A stretch of 64,000 nt of DNA from Streptomyces sp. 2131.1 (GTDB lineage: Bacteria > Actinomycetota > Actinomycetes > Streptomycetales > Streptomycetaceae): NCBI RefSeq assembly GCF_900105515.1, contig NZ_FNSY01000001.1:6622001-6686000 (forward strand), written 5' to 3'. Positions 42,263-50,155 of this stretch are shown one piece after another. The notes below the pieces were generated by a model. That model made no database searches. It was given only the letters and a program-made list of their open reading frames with translations, and had not been told where the DNA came from. Both the position numbers and the translations under genes were made by a program. Positions within the stretch are counted from its first letter, which is position 1. Each line of letters starts with the position of its first letter.

Positions 42263-42940
42263 ATGCAAGCGGAACAGAAGCTTCCGGAAAGGCGGAGCCG
42301 CAAGGCCCGCCGGACCAGGGACGCACTGGCCGGGGCCGCGTTCGAGCTCGTGCTCGACCGGGGGCTCCGGGAGGTCACGGTCGAGGAGATCGCGGAACGC
42401 GCCGACGTCGACCGCCGCACCTTCAGCCGGTACTTCGCGAGCAAGGAGGACGCCGTCCTGGACTCGGTCCGGGGCGACGGGGACCGGATCAACGACGCCC
42501 TGCGCGCCCGCCCGGCCGACGAGCCCCCGCTCACCGCCTACCACCGCGCCGTCCAGGACTGGCTCGACGACCCCGGGACGCCGGCCTGGCACCGCCGCCC
42601 GTGGATCTACGAGCTGCTCGTCCTCGCCGAACGGGAGCCGACCCTCTACGCCGCGTTCCACCACATCCGGGTGGACGCCCAGGCGGACTCGGTCGCCGTT
42701 GTCGCGGAACGGCTCGGCACCGACCCCCTCACCGACCTGCGGCCCGCCGTCACGGTCGCCGCAGGGGCCGGCGCCCTCCTCGCCGCCCAGGCCGCCTGGG
42801 TCCGCGGCGACCGCCCCGACGAGCTGCCCCGGCTCGTCGAGCGAGCCTTCGACGCCCTGTCCGGAGAGCTGTTCACCCGGCCACCGGCACCGGCGCCGCA
42901 CAGCACCACCAGCACCACGGAAGGAAACGGCACACCATGA
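42263..42940 (+). CDS. TetR family transcriptional regulator
   Basis: A 225-residue regulator. The N-terminal HTH (about 13-60) is 'RRTRDALAGAAFELVLDRGLREVTVEEIAERADVDRRTFSRYFASKEDAVLD', the TetR_N pattern. The C-terminal ligand-binding part is helical and not specific. The stop overlaps the start of the SDR gene (ATGA), so regulator and enzyme are translated together, and a palindrome precedes the gene. It probably controls the SDR and alcohol dehydrogenase genes in response to an aldehyde, ketone or alcohol; that is inference from context. ATG at 42263. Confidence 0.9.
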   Translation: MQAEQKLPERRSRKARRTRDALAGAAFELVLDRGLREVTVEEIAERADVDRRTFSRYFASKEDAVLDSVRGDGDRINDALRARPADEPPLTAYHRAVQDWLDDPGTPAWHRRPWIYELLVLAEREPTLYAAFHHIRVDAQADSVAVVAERLGTDPLTDLRPAVTVAAGAGALLAAQAAWVRGDRPDELPRLVERAFDALSGELFTRPPAPAPHSTTSTTEGNGTP

Positions 42941-43707
42941 GCACCACCACCCCCACCGACCAGGAGTTCGCCGGCCGCACCGCCCTCGTCACCGGAGGGG
43001 CCTCCGGCATCGGACTGGCCCTCGCCCACCGGCTCGCCGGCGCCGGTGCCTCGGTCGTCGTCGCCGACTACAACGAGGCGAGCGCCCGCGAGGCGGCCGC
43101 AGCACTGGAGAGCGCCGGAGGCAGGGCCGCCGCCGTCGCCATGGACGTCACCGACCCAGCGTCCGTCGAGGCGGGCGTGCGGTTCGCCGTCGACACCTTC
43201 GGCGCCCTGCACCTCGCGGTGAACAACGCCGGCATCGGCGGCCCCAGCAGCCCGACCGGCGAGTACCCCGTCGAGGACTGGGACCGGGTCGTCGCCACCA
43301 ACCTCAGCGGCGTCTTCTACTCGATGCGCTACGAACTGCCCGCCATCCTCGCCGCGGGCGGCGGCGCGATCGTCAACATGTCCTCGATCCTGGGCACCAA
43401 CGGCTTCGCCGGTTCGCCGGCCTACGTCGCCGCCAAGCACGGCGTCGTCGGCCTCACCAAGACCGCCGCCCTGGAGTACGCGGCGCAGAACGTCCGGATC
43501 AACGCGGTGGGCCCCGGCTTCATCGACACCCCGCTGCTGCGCAACACGGAGGGCCCGGCCCGCGACCACCTGATATCGCTGCACCCCGCGGGCCGCCTCG
43601 GCACCTCCGAGGAGGTCGCGGAGCTCGCAGCGTTCCTGCTCTCCGACCGCGCCTCGTTCATCCACGGCAGCTACCACCTCGTGGACGGCGGCTACTCCGC
43701 CTCCTGA
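42937..43707 (+). CDS. Short-chain dehydrogenase/reductase
   Basis: A 256-residue classical SDR. Cofactor motif 'TALVTGGASGIGLALAHRLAG' with 'VVVADYNEAS' (Asp after strand two, favouring NAD), 'AVNNAGIGG', catalytic Ser in 'IVNMSSILGT', Tyr-X3-Lys in 'SPAYVAAKHGVV', and 'NAVGPGFIDTPL'. It resembles cyclopentanol/secondary-alcohol dehydrogenases. Translationally coupled to the TetR gene. Confidence 0.92.
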   Translation: MSTTTPTDQEFAGRTALVTGGASGIGLALAHRLAGAGASVVVADYNEASAREAAAALESAGGRAAAVAMDVTDPASVEAGVRFAVDTFGALHLAVNNAGIGGPSSPTGEYPVEDWDRVVATNLSGVFYSMRYELPAILAAGGGAIVNMSSILGTNGFAGSPAYVAAKHGVVGLTKTAALEYAAQNVRINAVGPGFIDTPLLRNTEGPARDHLISLHPAGRLGTSEEVAELAAFLLSDRASFIHGSYHLVDGGYSAS

Positions 43708-43720
43708 ACCCGGAGGGCAC

Positions 43721-43768
43721 GGGGGAGGGGACACGGAGGACAACGGGGGCGCGGGGGGCATCGGGGGG
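43721..43768 (+). promoter_or_regulatory. G-tract cluster, possible G-quadruplex in the SDR-ADH spacer
   Basis: Five runs of four to six G (43721-43725, 43727-43730, 43745-43749, 43753-43758, 43763-43768) on the sense strand, the last three spaced by 3-4 bases. In the mRNA this lies 35 bases before the dehydrogenase start and could fold into a quadruplex. Confidence 0.4.
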
Positions 43769-43803
43769 TCAGCACACCAGCCAGAGAGGTCAAGGAGGAC
43801 CCC

Positions 43804-44844
43804 ATGAAGGCAGTCCAGTACCGCGAGATAGGCGCCGCACCCGAGGTCGTCACCGTCCCCGACCCGGAACCGGGCCCCGGACAGGTGCTGCTGAAGGTCA
43901 CGGCGGCCGGCGTCTGCCACTCCGACATCGCCGTGATGAGCTGGCCCGCGGACCAGTTCCCGTACCCGCTGCCGCTCACCCTCGGCCACGAGGGCGTCGG
44001 CACGATCGCCGCGCTCGGTGACGGCGTCACCGGCCTGGAGACCGGCCAGTCCGTCGCCGTCTACGGCCCCTGGGGCTGCGGCACCTGCATCAAGTGCGCC
44101 GAGGGCAAGGAGAACTACTGCCTGCGCGCCGCGGAGCTGGGCATCAACCCGCCCGGCCTCGGCTCACCCGGCGCCATGGCCGAGTACATGATCGTCGACG
44201 ACCCGCGCCACCTGGTGCCCATCGGCGACCTCGACCCGGTGAGGACCGTGCCGCTCACCGACGCCGGCCTCACCCCGTACCACGCCATCAAGCGCTCCCT
44301 GCCGAAGCTGGTGCCCGGGGCCACCGTCGTCGTCATCGGTACCGGCGGCCTCGGCCACGTGGCCATCCAGCTGCTCCGCGCCCTGACGTCCGCCCGCGTC
44401 ATCGCCCTCGACGTCACGGAGGAGAAGCTCGCCCTCGCCCGCACGGTCGGTGCCCACCAGGCCGTCCTGTCGGACGAGCACGCGGCGGACCGCATCCGCG
44501 AACTGACGGGCGGCATCGGCGCCCAGGTCGTCCTGGACTTCGTCGGGGCCCCGCCGACCGTCGCCACGGCGGGCGCGGCCGCCGCCATCGACTCGGACGT
44601 CACCATCGTCGGCATCGGCGGGGGAACGCTGCCCGTCGGCTTCGGCGTCCTGCCGTTCAACACGACGGTCACCGCCCCGTACTGGGGCTCGCGCTCCGAA
44701 CTGGCCGAGGTGCTCGACCTGGCCCACGCCGGCGCGGTGGACGTCCACGTCGAGACGTACACGCTGGACGAGGCACCGCTGGCCTACGAGCGCCTGCACG
44801 CCGGCAAGATCACCGGCCGGGCGGTCATCCTCCCGCAGAGCTGA
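43804..44844 (+). CDS. Zinc-dependent alcohol dehydrogenase
   Basis: A 346-residue medium-chain alcohol dehydrogenase. The catalytic zinc ligands are Cys in 'AAGVCHSDIAVM' and the Glu/His of 'LGHEGVGTIAALG'; the structural zinc site is the four-cysteine lobe 'WGCGTCIKCAEGKENYC'. The cofactor fold has 'VVVIGTGGLGHVAIQLLRAL' followed by 'IALDV', favouring NAD. It closes the TetR-SDR-ADH unit; both enzymes may oxidise or reduce the same alcohol/ketone substrate in sequence. ATG after AAGGAGG. Confidence 0.92.
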   Translation: MKAVQYREIGAAPEVVTVPDPEPGPGQVLLKVTAAGVCHSDIAVMSWPADQFPYPLPLTLGHEGVGTIAALGDGVTGLETGQSVAVYGPWGCGTCIKCAEGKENYCLRAAELGINPPGLGSPGAMAEYMIVDDPRHLVPIGDLDPVRTVPLTDAGLTPYHAIKRSLPKLVPGATVVVIGTGGLGHVAIQLLRALTSARVIALDVTEEKLALARTVGAHQAVLSDEHAADRIRELTGGIGAQVVLDFVGAPPTVATAGAAAAIDSDVTIVGIGGGTLPVGFGVLPFNTTVTAPYWGSRSELAEVLDLAHAGAVDVHVETYTLDEAPLAYERLHAGKITGRAVILPQS

Positions 44845-44865
44845 CCCGACGGCCGCACCACGGGG

Positions 44866-44899
44866 GGAGGGCGGGCGCCGATGTCAGGCCCCGCCCTCC
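44866..44899. terminator. Convergent terminator between ADH and NUDIX genes
   Basis: GGAGGGCGGG (44866-44875) pairs exactly with CCCGCCCTCC (44890-44899). The right arm overlaps the last codons of the NUDIX gene. Confidence 0.65.
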
Positions 44900-45375
44900 G
44901 CCAGGTGCTCGCGCAGCCGGTCCAGGAAGACCCGCTGCCCCTTGACCAGCCTCCCGGCCGCCACTTCCGGCGTACACCACGCGAACCGGTCCATCTCCGG
45001 GAACTCGCGCAGCGCCCCGGACCCGCGCGGCCACTCCATCGTGAACGTGCCGGGCACCGCCCCCGCCGGGTCGATGTCCGCCTCCACGGCCCACACGGTC
45101 ACCGTCTTCCCACTGGGCTGCCGGGCCTCCCCGAGCTCCACCCACGCACCGTCCGGCGCCGGGTGCCCGAACTCCTCCTCGAACTCCCGGCGCGCCGCCG
45201 CCCCCGGCTCCTCGTCGGGCGCGTACTCACCCTTGGGGACCGACCACGCGGCCTCCTCGCGGCCCGTCCAGAACGGGCCGCCCATATGGCCGATGAACAC
45301 TTCGAGCCCGCCGCCGTCGCCCGTGCGGAACAGCAGGAGGCCGGCGCTGCGGCGGGCGTTCTTCTTGGCCGTCAT
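44884..45375 (-). CDS. NUDIX hydrolase
   Basis: A 163-residue hydrolase. The NUDIX box is complete: 'GEYAPDEEPGAAARREFEEEFGH' spans the G-x5-E-x7-R-E-x2-E-E-x-G consensus at about residues 50-72. 'SAGLLLFRTGDGGGLEVFIGHMGGPFW' is the N-terminal strand region of an NTP pyrophosphohydrolase subfamily common in actinobacteria. Substrate unknown. ATG at 45375; 28 bases downstream of dhaM on the same strand. Confidence 0.88.
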   Translation of the reverse strand: MTAKKNARRSAGLLLFRTGDGGGLEVFIGHMGGPFWTGREEAAWSVPKGEYAPDEEPGAAARREFEEEFGHPAPDGAWVELGEARQPSGKTVTVWAVEADIDPAGAVPGTFTMEWPRGSGALREFPEMDRFAWCTPEVAAGRLVKGQRVFLDRLREHLAEGGA

Positions 45376-45403
45376 ACCGCCAAGTGTGCGCGGCGCCCGC
45401 CGC

Positions 45404-45814
45404 CTACGCCTTGCGGTAGTCGTACGCCTCCGAGGCCGCCGCCTGCACCGCGTCGAGGTCGCCGCCCGCCGACGCCGTGACCACGGCGGCCACCGCACCC
45501 TCGACGAACGGGGCGTCCACCAGCCTCGCCCCGGCGGGGAGTTCGTCCCCCTCGGCGAGCATCGCCTTGACCGTGAGCACCGCGGACCCGAGGTCCACGA
45601 GCACCGCCACCCCCGCCCCGGCGTCCACCGACCGGGCGGCCTCCGCGATCAGCTCCGTACTCGTCCCGAGCCCGCCCGCCAGGGTGCCGCCCGCCGCGGC
45701 CACCGGCGCCGTCGCACCGCCCGCCGCCAGCCCCCGGGCCAGTTCCGCCACGGAGTCGGCCACCGGCCCGCTGTGCGAGACCAGCACGATGCCCACCTGC
45801 GCGTCCCTGCTCAC
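45404..45814 (-). CDS. dhaM: PTS-dependent dihydroxyacetone kinase, phosphotransferase subunit DhaM
   Basis: A 136-residue EIIA-mannose-type protein. 'VGIVLVSHSGPVADSVAELARG' holds the phosphorylated His14, and 'GTSTELIAEAARSVDAGAGVAVLVDLGSAVLTVKAML' the conserved core. It takes phosphate from HPr of the PTS and passes it to the ADP bound by DhaL. Only the EIIA domain is present; the HPr and EI-like extensions of the E. coli protein are missing, as is usual in actinobacteria. Its ATG overlaps the dhaL stop by four bases. Confidence 0.92.
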   Translation of the reverse strand: MSRDAQVGIVLVSHSGPVADSVAELARGLAAGGATAPVAAAGGTLAGGLGTSTELIAEAARSVDAGAGVAVLVDLGSAVLTVKAMLAEGDELPAGARLVDAPFVEGAVAAVVTASAGGDLDAVQAAASEAYDYRKA

Positions 45815-46425
45815 GCCTCGCCCCCGGCTGTCTCAGCGGTGTCCGCCAGCGCGGCGATCAGGAGCGCGGCCGACGTGGCCCCCGGGTCCTGGTGCCCGAC
45901 GCTGCGCTCGCCCAGGTAGCTCGCCCGCCCCTTGCGCGCCCGGAGCGGCACCGTGGCCTCCGCCCCGGCGCGCGCCGCGTCCCGGCCCGCCGCGAAGGAG
46001 GTTCCGAGCGCGTCGACGGCGGGCAGCAGCGCGTCGAGCATCGTCTTGTCACCGGCCTGCGCCCCGCCCAGCTGCGACACCGCGGCGACGCCCTCGCCGA
46101 GCGCCCGCGCCAGGTCGGCTCGGGACACGGCGGGGGCGCCACCCAGTGCCTTGCCCGTACGCCGCAGCAGCGTCCCGTACAACGGTCCGGAGGCCCCGCC
46201 CACGGTCGAGATCAGCTGCCGTCCGGCCAGCGACAGCACGGCTCCCGGGGTCTGCGGCGGTTCCTTCGCCAGGGCCGCGGAGACCGCGGCGAACCCGCGC
46301 CGGAGGTTGCTGCCGTGATCGGCGTCCCCGATCGCGGAGTCCAGCTCGGTCAGATGCTCCGCGTCGCGGTCGACGAGACCGGCGGCCGCGATCATCCAGC
46401 GGTGGAAGAAATCGGCGTCGAGCAC
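45811..46425 (-). CDS. dhaL: Dihydroxyacetone kinase, ADP-binding subunit DhaL
   Basis: A 204-residue subunit holding ADP as a cofactor. 'LDSAIGDADHGSNLRRGFAAV' provides the Mg-chelating Asp residues, and 'VGGASGPLYGTLLRR' and 'GDKTMLDALLPAVDAL' are conserved DhaL segments; 'GHQDPGATSAALLIAAL' closes it. GTG at 46425 follows AAGGAGAG. Middle gene of dhaK-dhaL-dhaM. Confidence 0.93.
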   Translation of the reverse strand: MLDADFFHRWMIAAAGLVDRDAEHLTELDSAIGDADHGSNLRRGFAAVSAALAKEPPQTPGAVLSLAGRQLISTVGGASGPLYGTLLRRTGKALGGAPAVSRADLARALGEGVAAVSQLGGAQAGDKTMLDALLPAVDALGTSFAAGRDAARAGAEATVPLRARKGRASYLGERSVGHQDPGATSAALLIAALADTAETAGGEA

Positions 46426-46454
46426 ATGCTCTCCTTCGCTCCGTCGCGTACGGA

Positions 46455-47441
46455 TCAGCGGCCCCAGCGCAGCGCCGGCGTCTCGACCGGCGCGTCCCAG
46501 AGCCGCACCAGCTCCTCGTCCGCCCGGCACAGCGTCACCGAGCAGCCCGCCATGTCCAGCGACGTCACATAGTTGCCCACGAGCGTACGAGCCACCACCA
46601 CACCCCGCTCGCGCAGCACCCGGTGCACCTCGGCGCCGAAGCCGTACAGCTCCAGCAACGGGGTCCCGCCCATGCCGTTGACCAGCGCGAGCACCGGGCC
46701 GCCCGGGCGCAGGTCGTCCAGGACGGCGTTCACGGCGAAGTCCGCGATCTCCCGCGAGGTCATCATGGCGCGCCGCTCACGGCCGGGTTCCCCGTGGATG
46801 CCGATGCCCAGTTCCAGCTCACCGGCGGGCAGGTCGAAGGTGGGGGAGCCCTTCGCGGGAGTGGTGACGGAGCTGAGGGCCACGCCGAAGCTGCGCGAGG
46901 ATTCGTTCACCCGGCGGGCGATCGCGGCGACCCGGTCCAGCGGGGCGCCCTCGTCGGCCGCCGCGCCCGCGATCTTCTCGACGAACAGTGTGGCCCCCGT
47001 GCCCCGGCGCCCGGCCGTGTAGAGGCTGTCGGTCACCGCGACGTCGTCGTCGACGAGGACCTGCTCGATCCGCAGCCCCTCCTCGTCGGCGAGCTCGGCG
47101 GCCATCTCGAAGTTGAGGACGTCACCGGTGTAGTTCTTGACGACGAACAGCACGCCCTCGCCGCTGTCCACGGCGGCCGCGGCCCGCACCATCTGGTCCG
47201 GCACCGGCGACGTGAACACCTCGCCCGGACACGCCGCCGACAGCATCCCGGGCCCGACGAACCCGGCATGCAGCGGTTCGTGCCCCGACCCGCCGCCGGA
47301 GACCAGGGCCACCTTCCCGGCCACCGGCGCGTCCCGGCGCACGACGACCCGGTTCTCCACATCCACGGTCAGCTCGGGATGGGACGCGGCCATCCCGCGC
47401 AACGCGTCGGCCACCACGGTTTCGGGGACGTTGATCAGCAT
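46455..47441 (-). CDS. dhaK: Dihydroxyacetone kinase, substrate-binding subunit DhaK
   Basis: A 328-residue subunit. His216 in 'LGIGIHGEPGR' corresponds to the histidine that binds dihydroxyacetone covalently in E. coli DhaK; 'LVSGGGSGHEPLHAGFVGPGML' and 'LFVVKNYTGDVLNFEMAAELA' form the substrate pocket. With DhaL and DhaM it makes dihydroxyacetone phosphate at the cost of PEP. ATG at 47441, with a distant GGGAGA ribosome site. First gene of the operon; 29 bases separate it from dhaL. Link to the rest of the window is not evident, though alditol oxidation could yield ketoses. Confidence 0.95.
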   Translation of the reverse strand: MLINVPETVVADALRGMAASHPELTVDVENRVVVRRDAPVAGKVALVSGGGSGHEPLHAGFVGPGMLSAACPGEVFTSPVPDQMVRAAAAVDSGEGVLFVVKNYTGDVLNFEMAAELADEEGLRIEQVLVDDDVAVTDSLYTAGRRGTGATLFVEKIAGAAADEGAPLDRVAAIARRVNESSRSFGVALSSVTTPAKGSPTFDLPAGELELGIGIHGEPGRERRAMMTSREIADFAVNAVLDDLRPGGPVLALVNGMGGTPLLELYGFGAEVHRVLRERGVVVARTLVGNYVTSLDMAGCSVTLCRADEELVRLWDAPVETPALRWGR

Positions 47442-47594
47442 GCGCAACGGAATCTCCCAGGAGAGCTGTCGGACCCGGACGGCGTGAACCGTTCCCACCG
47501 TAGGCCGTGATCACGCCGCTGCGAAGACGGCGGGGCTACGCTGTCGGCGTCCGCCGCGCCCCGCGCTCCCTCCAGGATGAACAGGTGACCGGAT

Positions 47595-48140
47595 TTGCTG
47601 TACATCGCGCTCCTCCGGGGGCTGAACGTGCCGGGCCGCTCCGTGAAGATGGAGCGCCTGCGGGGGCTGTTCACGGAGCTGGGTCTCGCCTCGGTGCGCA
47701 GCTACATCCAGAGCGGCAACGTCTTCTTCGAGTCCGACGAGACCGACCGGCAGGCCCTCGCCGCCCGCATCGGCGGCCACCTCGCGCAGGCGCTCGGCTA
47801 CGACGTCGCGGTGTGCCTGCGTACGGTCCCGGAGCTGGAGGCGCTGATCGCGCTCGACCCGTTCAAGGACGTCACCGTCACCGACGACATCCGCTGCTGC
47901 GTCGTGTTCACCACAAAGCGCGTGGATCCGGACCTGGCGCTGCCGATGCTCTCCCCGAAGAAGGACATGGAGATCATCGGCACCACCGACTACGACGCGT
48001 TCGTCGTCTGGCACCTGATCAACGGCAAGGCCCCCGCCGCCAAGGGTTTCCAGGAAGGCATCCTGGGGCGGGACGCCACGACCCGCTTCTTCCACACCGT
48101 CGTGAAGATCCTCGCCGCCGCCCGGAAGGGTCTGGACTGA
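47595..48140 (+). CDS. DUF1697 domain protein
   Basis: A 181-residue protein matching DUF1697: 'YIALLRGLNVPGRSVKMERLRGLFTELGLASVRSYIQSGNVFFES' at the N-terminus and 'YDAFVVWHLINGK' near the C-terminus. The function of this widespread family is unknown. The start is a TTG at 47595 with AGGTGA seven bases upstream; no ATG or GTG fits the frame. Divergent from dhaK; ends four bases from the converging HTH-TOBE gene. Confidence 0.85.
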   Translation: MLYIALLRGLNVPGRSVKMERLRGLFTELGLASVRSYIQSGNVFFESDETDRQALAARIGGHLAQALGYDVAVCLRTVPELEALIALDPFKDVTVTDDIRCCVVFTTKRVDPDLALPMLSPKKDMEIIGTTDYDAFVVWHLINGKAPAAKGFQEGILGRDATTRFFHTVVKILAAARKGLD

Positions 48141-48144
48141 CCGG

Positions 48145-48540
48145 TCAGGAGCGGTCGATGTGCACGCTGGTCGACTTCACGCGGGCGGTGGCCTGCACGC
48201 CGACCTCAAGGCCCAGCTCCTCGACGGCCTCCCGCGTCAGCAGGGACACCAGCCGGTGCGGTCCTGCCTGGATCTCGACCTGCGCGGCCACATCACCGAG
48301 CTTCACGGCGGTGACGATGCCCGCGAACGCGTTGCGCGCGGAGGTGTACGACGCCTCCTCGTCGCCCGCGCCGTTCTGCGCGACCTCCACCGAGAACGCC
48401 GCCAGGTCGCGGCCGGCGATGAGGCGGCGGCCGCCCTCGTCGCGGTGGGTCGCGACCCGCCCCGCGTCGGCCCAGCGCCGGGCGGTGTCGGGGCTGACGC
48501 CGAGGAGCCGGGCCGCCTGCCCGATCGTGTAGGACTGCAT
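48145..48540 (-). CDS. HTH-TOBE (molybdate-binding-like) transcriptional regulator
   Basis: A 131-residue two-domain protein. Residues 1-50 are a MerR/excisionase-type helix-turn-helix ('YTIGQAARLLGVSPDTARRWADAGRVATHRDEGGRRLIAGRDLAAF'); residues 66-128 are a TOBE/Mop domain ('SARNAFAGIVTAVKLGDVAAQVEIQAG', 'EAVEELGLEVGVQATARVKSTSVHI'), which in ModE-type proteins binds molybdate or tungstate. Here no modABC genes are adjacent; a DHA2 exporter is divergent instead. ATG at 48540 has no ribosome site but TAGGGT seven bases upstream, a leaderless promoter. Confidence 0.87.
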   Translation of the reverse strand: MQSYTIGQAARLLGVSPDTARRWADAGRVATHRDEGGRRLIAGRDLAAFSVEVAQNGAGDEEASYTSARNAFAGIVTAVKLGDVAAQVEIQAGPHRLVSLLTREAVEELGLEVGVQATARVKSTSVHIDRS

Positions 48541-48547
48541 GCGCCGT

Positions 48548-48553
48548 ACCCTA
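48548..48553 (-). promoter_or_regulatory. Leaderless -10 box of the HTH-TOBE gene
   Basis: TAGGGT on the minus strand ends seven bases before the ATG at 48540, mirrored by an identical box and spacing before the exporter gene. Confidence 0.55.
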
Positions 48554-48554
48554 A

Positions 48555-48602
48555 CCGGCTGGTCCACCCGCCCCGTCCCGCACGGCCGGGTGGACCAGCC
48601 GG
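48555..48602. promoter_or_regulatory. Perfect 16-bp inverted repeat between divergent promoters
   Basis: CCGGCTGGTCCACCCG (48555-48570) and its exact reverse complement (48587-48602) flank a 16-base spacer. The left arm lies between the predicted -10 and -35 of the HTH-TOBE gene, the right arm just upstream of the exporter -35 region, so a bound dimer could control both. Confidence 0.7.
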
Positions 48603-48626
48603 GATGAGGAATCACAGCGCGCGTCC

Positions 48627-48632
48627 TAGGGT
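48627..48632 (+). promoter_or_regulatory. Leaderless -10 box of the exporter gene
   Basis: TAGGGT ends seven bases before the ATG at 48640; there is no ribosome site, as for a leaderless mRNA. Confidence 0.55.
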
Positions 48633-48639
48633 GCCAACC

Positions 48640-50145
48640 ATGGCAGACAGCGCGGCGGACCGGGGCTCTGCGGGGCAGGACGCGGACCCGGGGTCCGGGC
48701 ACGGCACGCCCGACCCGCGACGGTGGCGGGCGCTCGCCGTCTGCCTGGTCGCGGGCTTCATGACCCTCCTCGACGTCTCGATCGTCAACGTCGCGCTGCC
48801 CTCCATCAAGGAGGGGCTGCACACCCCGGAGTCCGACCTCCAATGGGTCCTGTCCGGTTACGCCCTGGCCTTCGGCCTCTTCCTCATCCCGGCCGGACGG
48901 CTCGGCGACGCGCGCGGCCGGCGCGCCGTGTTCATGGCGGGGCTCACTCTCTTCACCCTGGCGTCCGCGGCCTGCGGAGCCGCCCAGTCGAGCCTCTGGC
49001 TGGTGATCGCCCGACTGGTCCAGGGGCTGGCCGGCGGCATGGTCTCCCCGCAGATCTCCGCCCTCATCCAGCAGATGTTCCAGGGCCGGGAACGCGGCCG
49101 GGCCTTCGGCATGTTCGGCACCGTGGTCGGCATCTCCACCGCCGTCGGCCCGCTGCTCGGCGGCCTGCTGATCCAGGCCGCCGGGGCGGACGAGGGCTGG
49201 CGCTGGGTCTTCTACGTCAACCTGCCGCTCGGCCTCGTCTGCCTGCTGCTGGCCCGCCGGCTGCTCCCCGACACCCCGTCCGCCGGTCCGGTCCGGCTGC
49301 GGGACCTCGACCCGCTGGGCGTGCTGCTGCTAGGCACCGGGGTCCTGGCCCTGCTGCTGCCCTTCGTCCAGTCCCGCCAGTGGCCCGGCAACGACAAGTG
49401 GCTGCTGCTGATCCTGGCCGTGGCGCTGCTCGTCGCCTTCGTCGGCTGGGAGGCGCGGTGCGGCCGGCGCGGCACCCAGCCGGTCGTCGACCTGCGGCTG
49501 TTCAAGGTGCGCTCGTACTGGCTGGGCTGCCTGCTGATCCTGCTGTACTTCGCGGGCTTCACCTCGATCTTCTTCATCACCACGCTGTACCTCCAGAGCG
49601 GCCTGCACTACACGGCCCTCCAGGCGGGCCTGGCGATCACCCCGTTCGCCCTGGGCTCCGCCGTCGCCGCGAGCCCCGGCGGCCGGCTCGTCGGCCGCTT
49701 CGGCCGCCCCCTCGTCGTCGTCGGACTGGCCGCCGTGGCCATCGGGCTCGGGGCCACCGCGCTCGCCGTCCACCTCGTGCCGGGCCGGGGCGCCGGCTGG
49801 GCGATGGCGGCCCCGCTGCTGTTCGCCGGGCTCGGCAGCGGCCTGGTCATCGCGCCCAACCAGACCCTGACCCTCTCCGAGGTGCCGGTGGCCACCGCGG
49901 GCAGCGCGGGCGGCACCCTGCAGACCGGGCAGCGCGTCGGCTCCGCCATCGGGATCGCCGCCGTCGGCGCCGTGTTCTTCGCCCAGGTCGGCGGCGACGG
50001 CTGGTCCGACGCGTACGACCACGGGCTCGTCGTGTCCGTCGCCTTCGTCGTCGGCGCCCTGCTCGTCGCACTCGCGGACGTGGGCGGCGGCCGACGGGGC
50101 AGACGCCGTACACGGCACGCCTCACCTCCCGCAGCCGCCTCGTAA
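48640..50145 (+). CDS. MFS transporter, DHA2 (EmrB/QacA) family
   Basis: A 501-residue membrane protein with about 14 helices after a 27-residue polar N-terminus. Signature motifs: 'FMTLLDVSIVNVALPSI' (motif D1 of the 14-helix family), 'GRLGDARGRRAVFMAGL' (motif A), 'LVQGLAGGMVSPQISALI' (motif B) and 'GTVVGISTAVGPLLGGLLI' (motif C, antiporter motif). It should expel drugs or metabolites by proton exchange. Divergent from the HTH-TOBE regulator and followed after 10 bases by the hydroquinone-reductase-like gene, whose ribosome site (TAAGGAGA) overlaps the exporter stop. Confidence 0.9.
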   Translation: MADSAADRGSAGQDADPGSGHGTPDPRRWRALAVCLVAGFMTLLDVSIVNVALPSIKEGLHTPESDLQWVLSGYALAFGLFLIPAGRLGDARGRRAVFMAGLTLFTLASAACGAAQSSLWLVIARLVQGLAGGMVSPQISALIQQMFQGRERGRAFGMFGTVVGISTAVGPLLGGLLIQAAGADEGWRWVFYVNLPLGLVCLLLARRLLPDTPSAGPVRLRDLDPLGVLLLGTGVLALLLPFVQSRQWPGNDKWLLLILAVALLVAFVGWEARCGRRGTQPVVDLRLFKVRSYWLGCLLILLYFAGFTSIFFITTLYLQSGLHYTALQAGLAITPFALGSAVAASPGGRLVGRFGRPLVVVGLAAVAIGLGATALAVHLVPGRGAGWAMAAPLLFAGLGSGLVIAPNQTLTLSEVPVATAGSAGGTLQTGQRVGSAIGIAAVGAVFFAQVGGDGWSDAYDHGLVVSVAFVVGALLVALADVGGGRRGRRRTRHASPPAAAS

Positions 50146-50155
50146 GGAGAACGCG

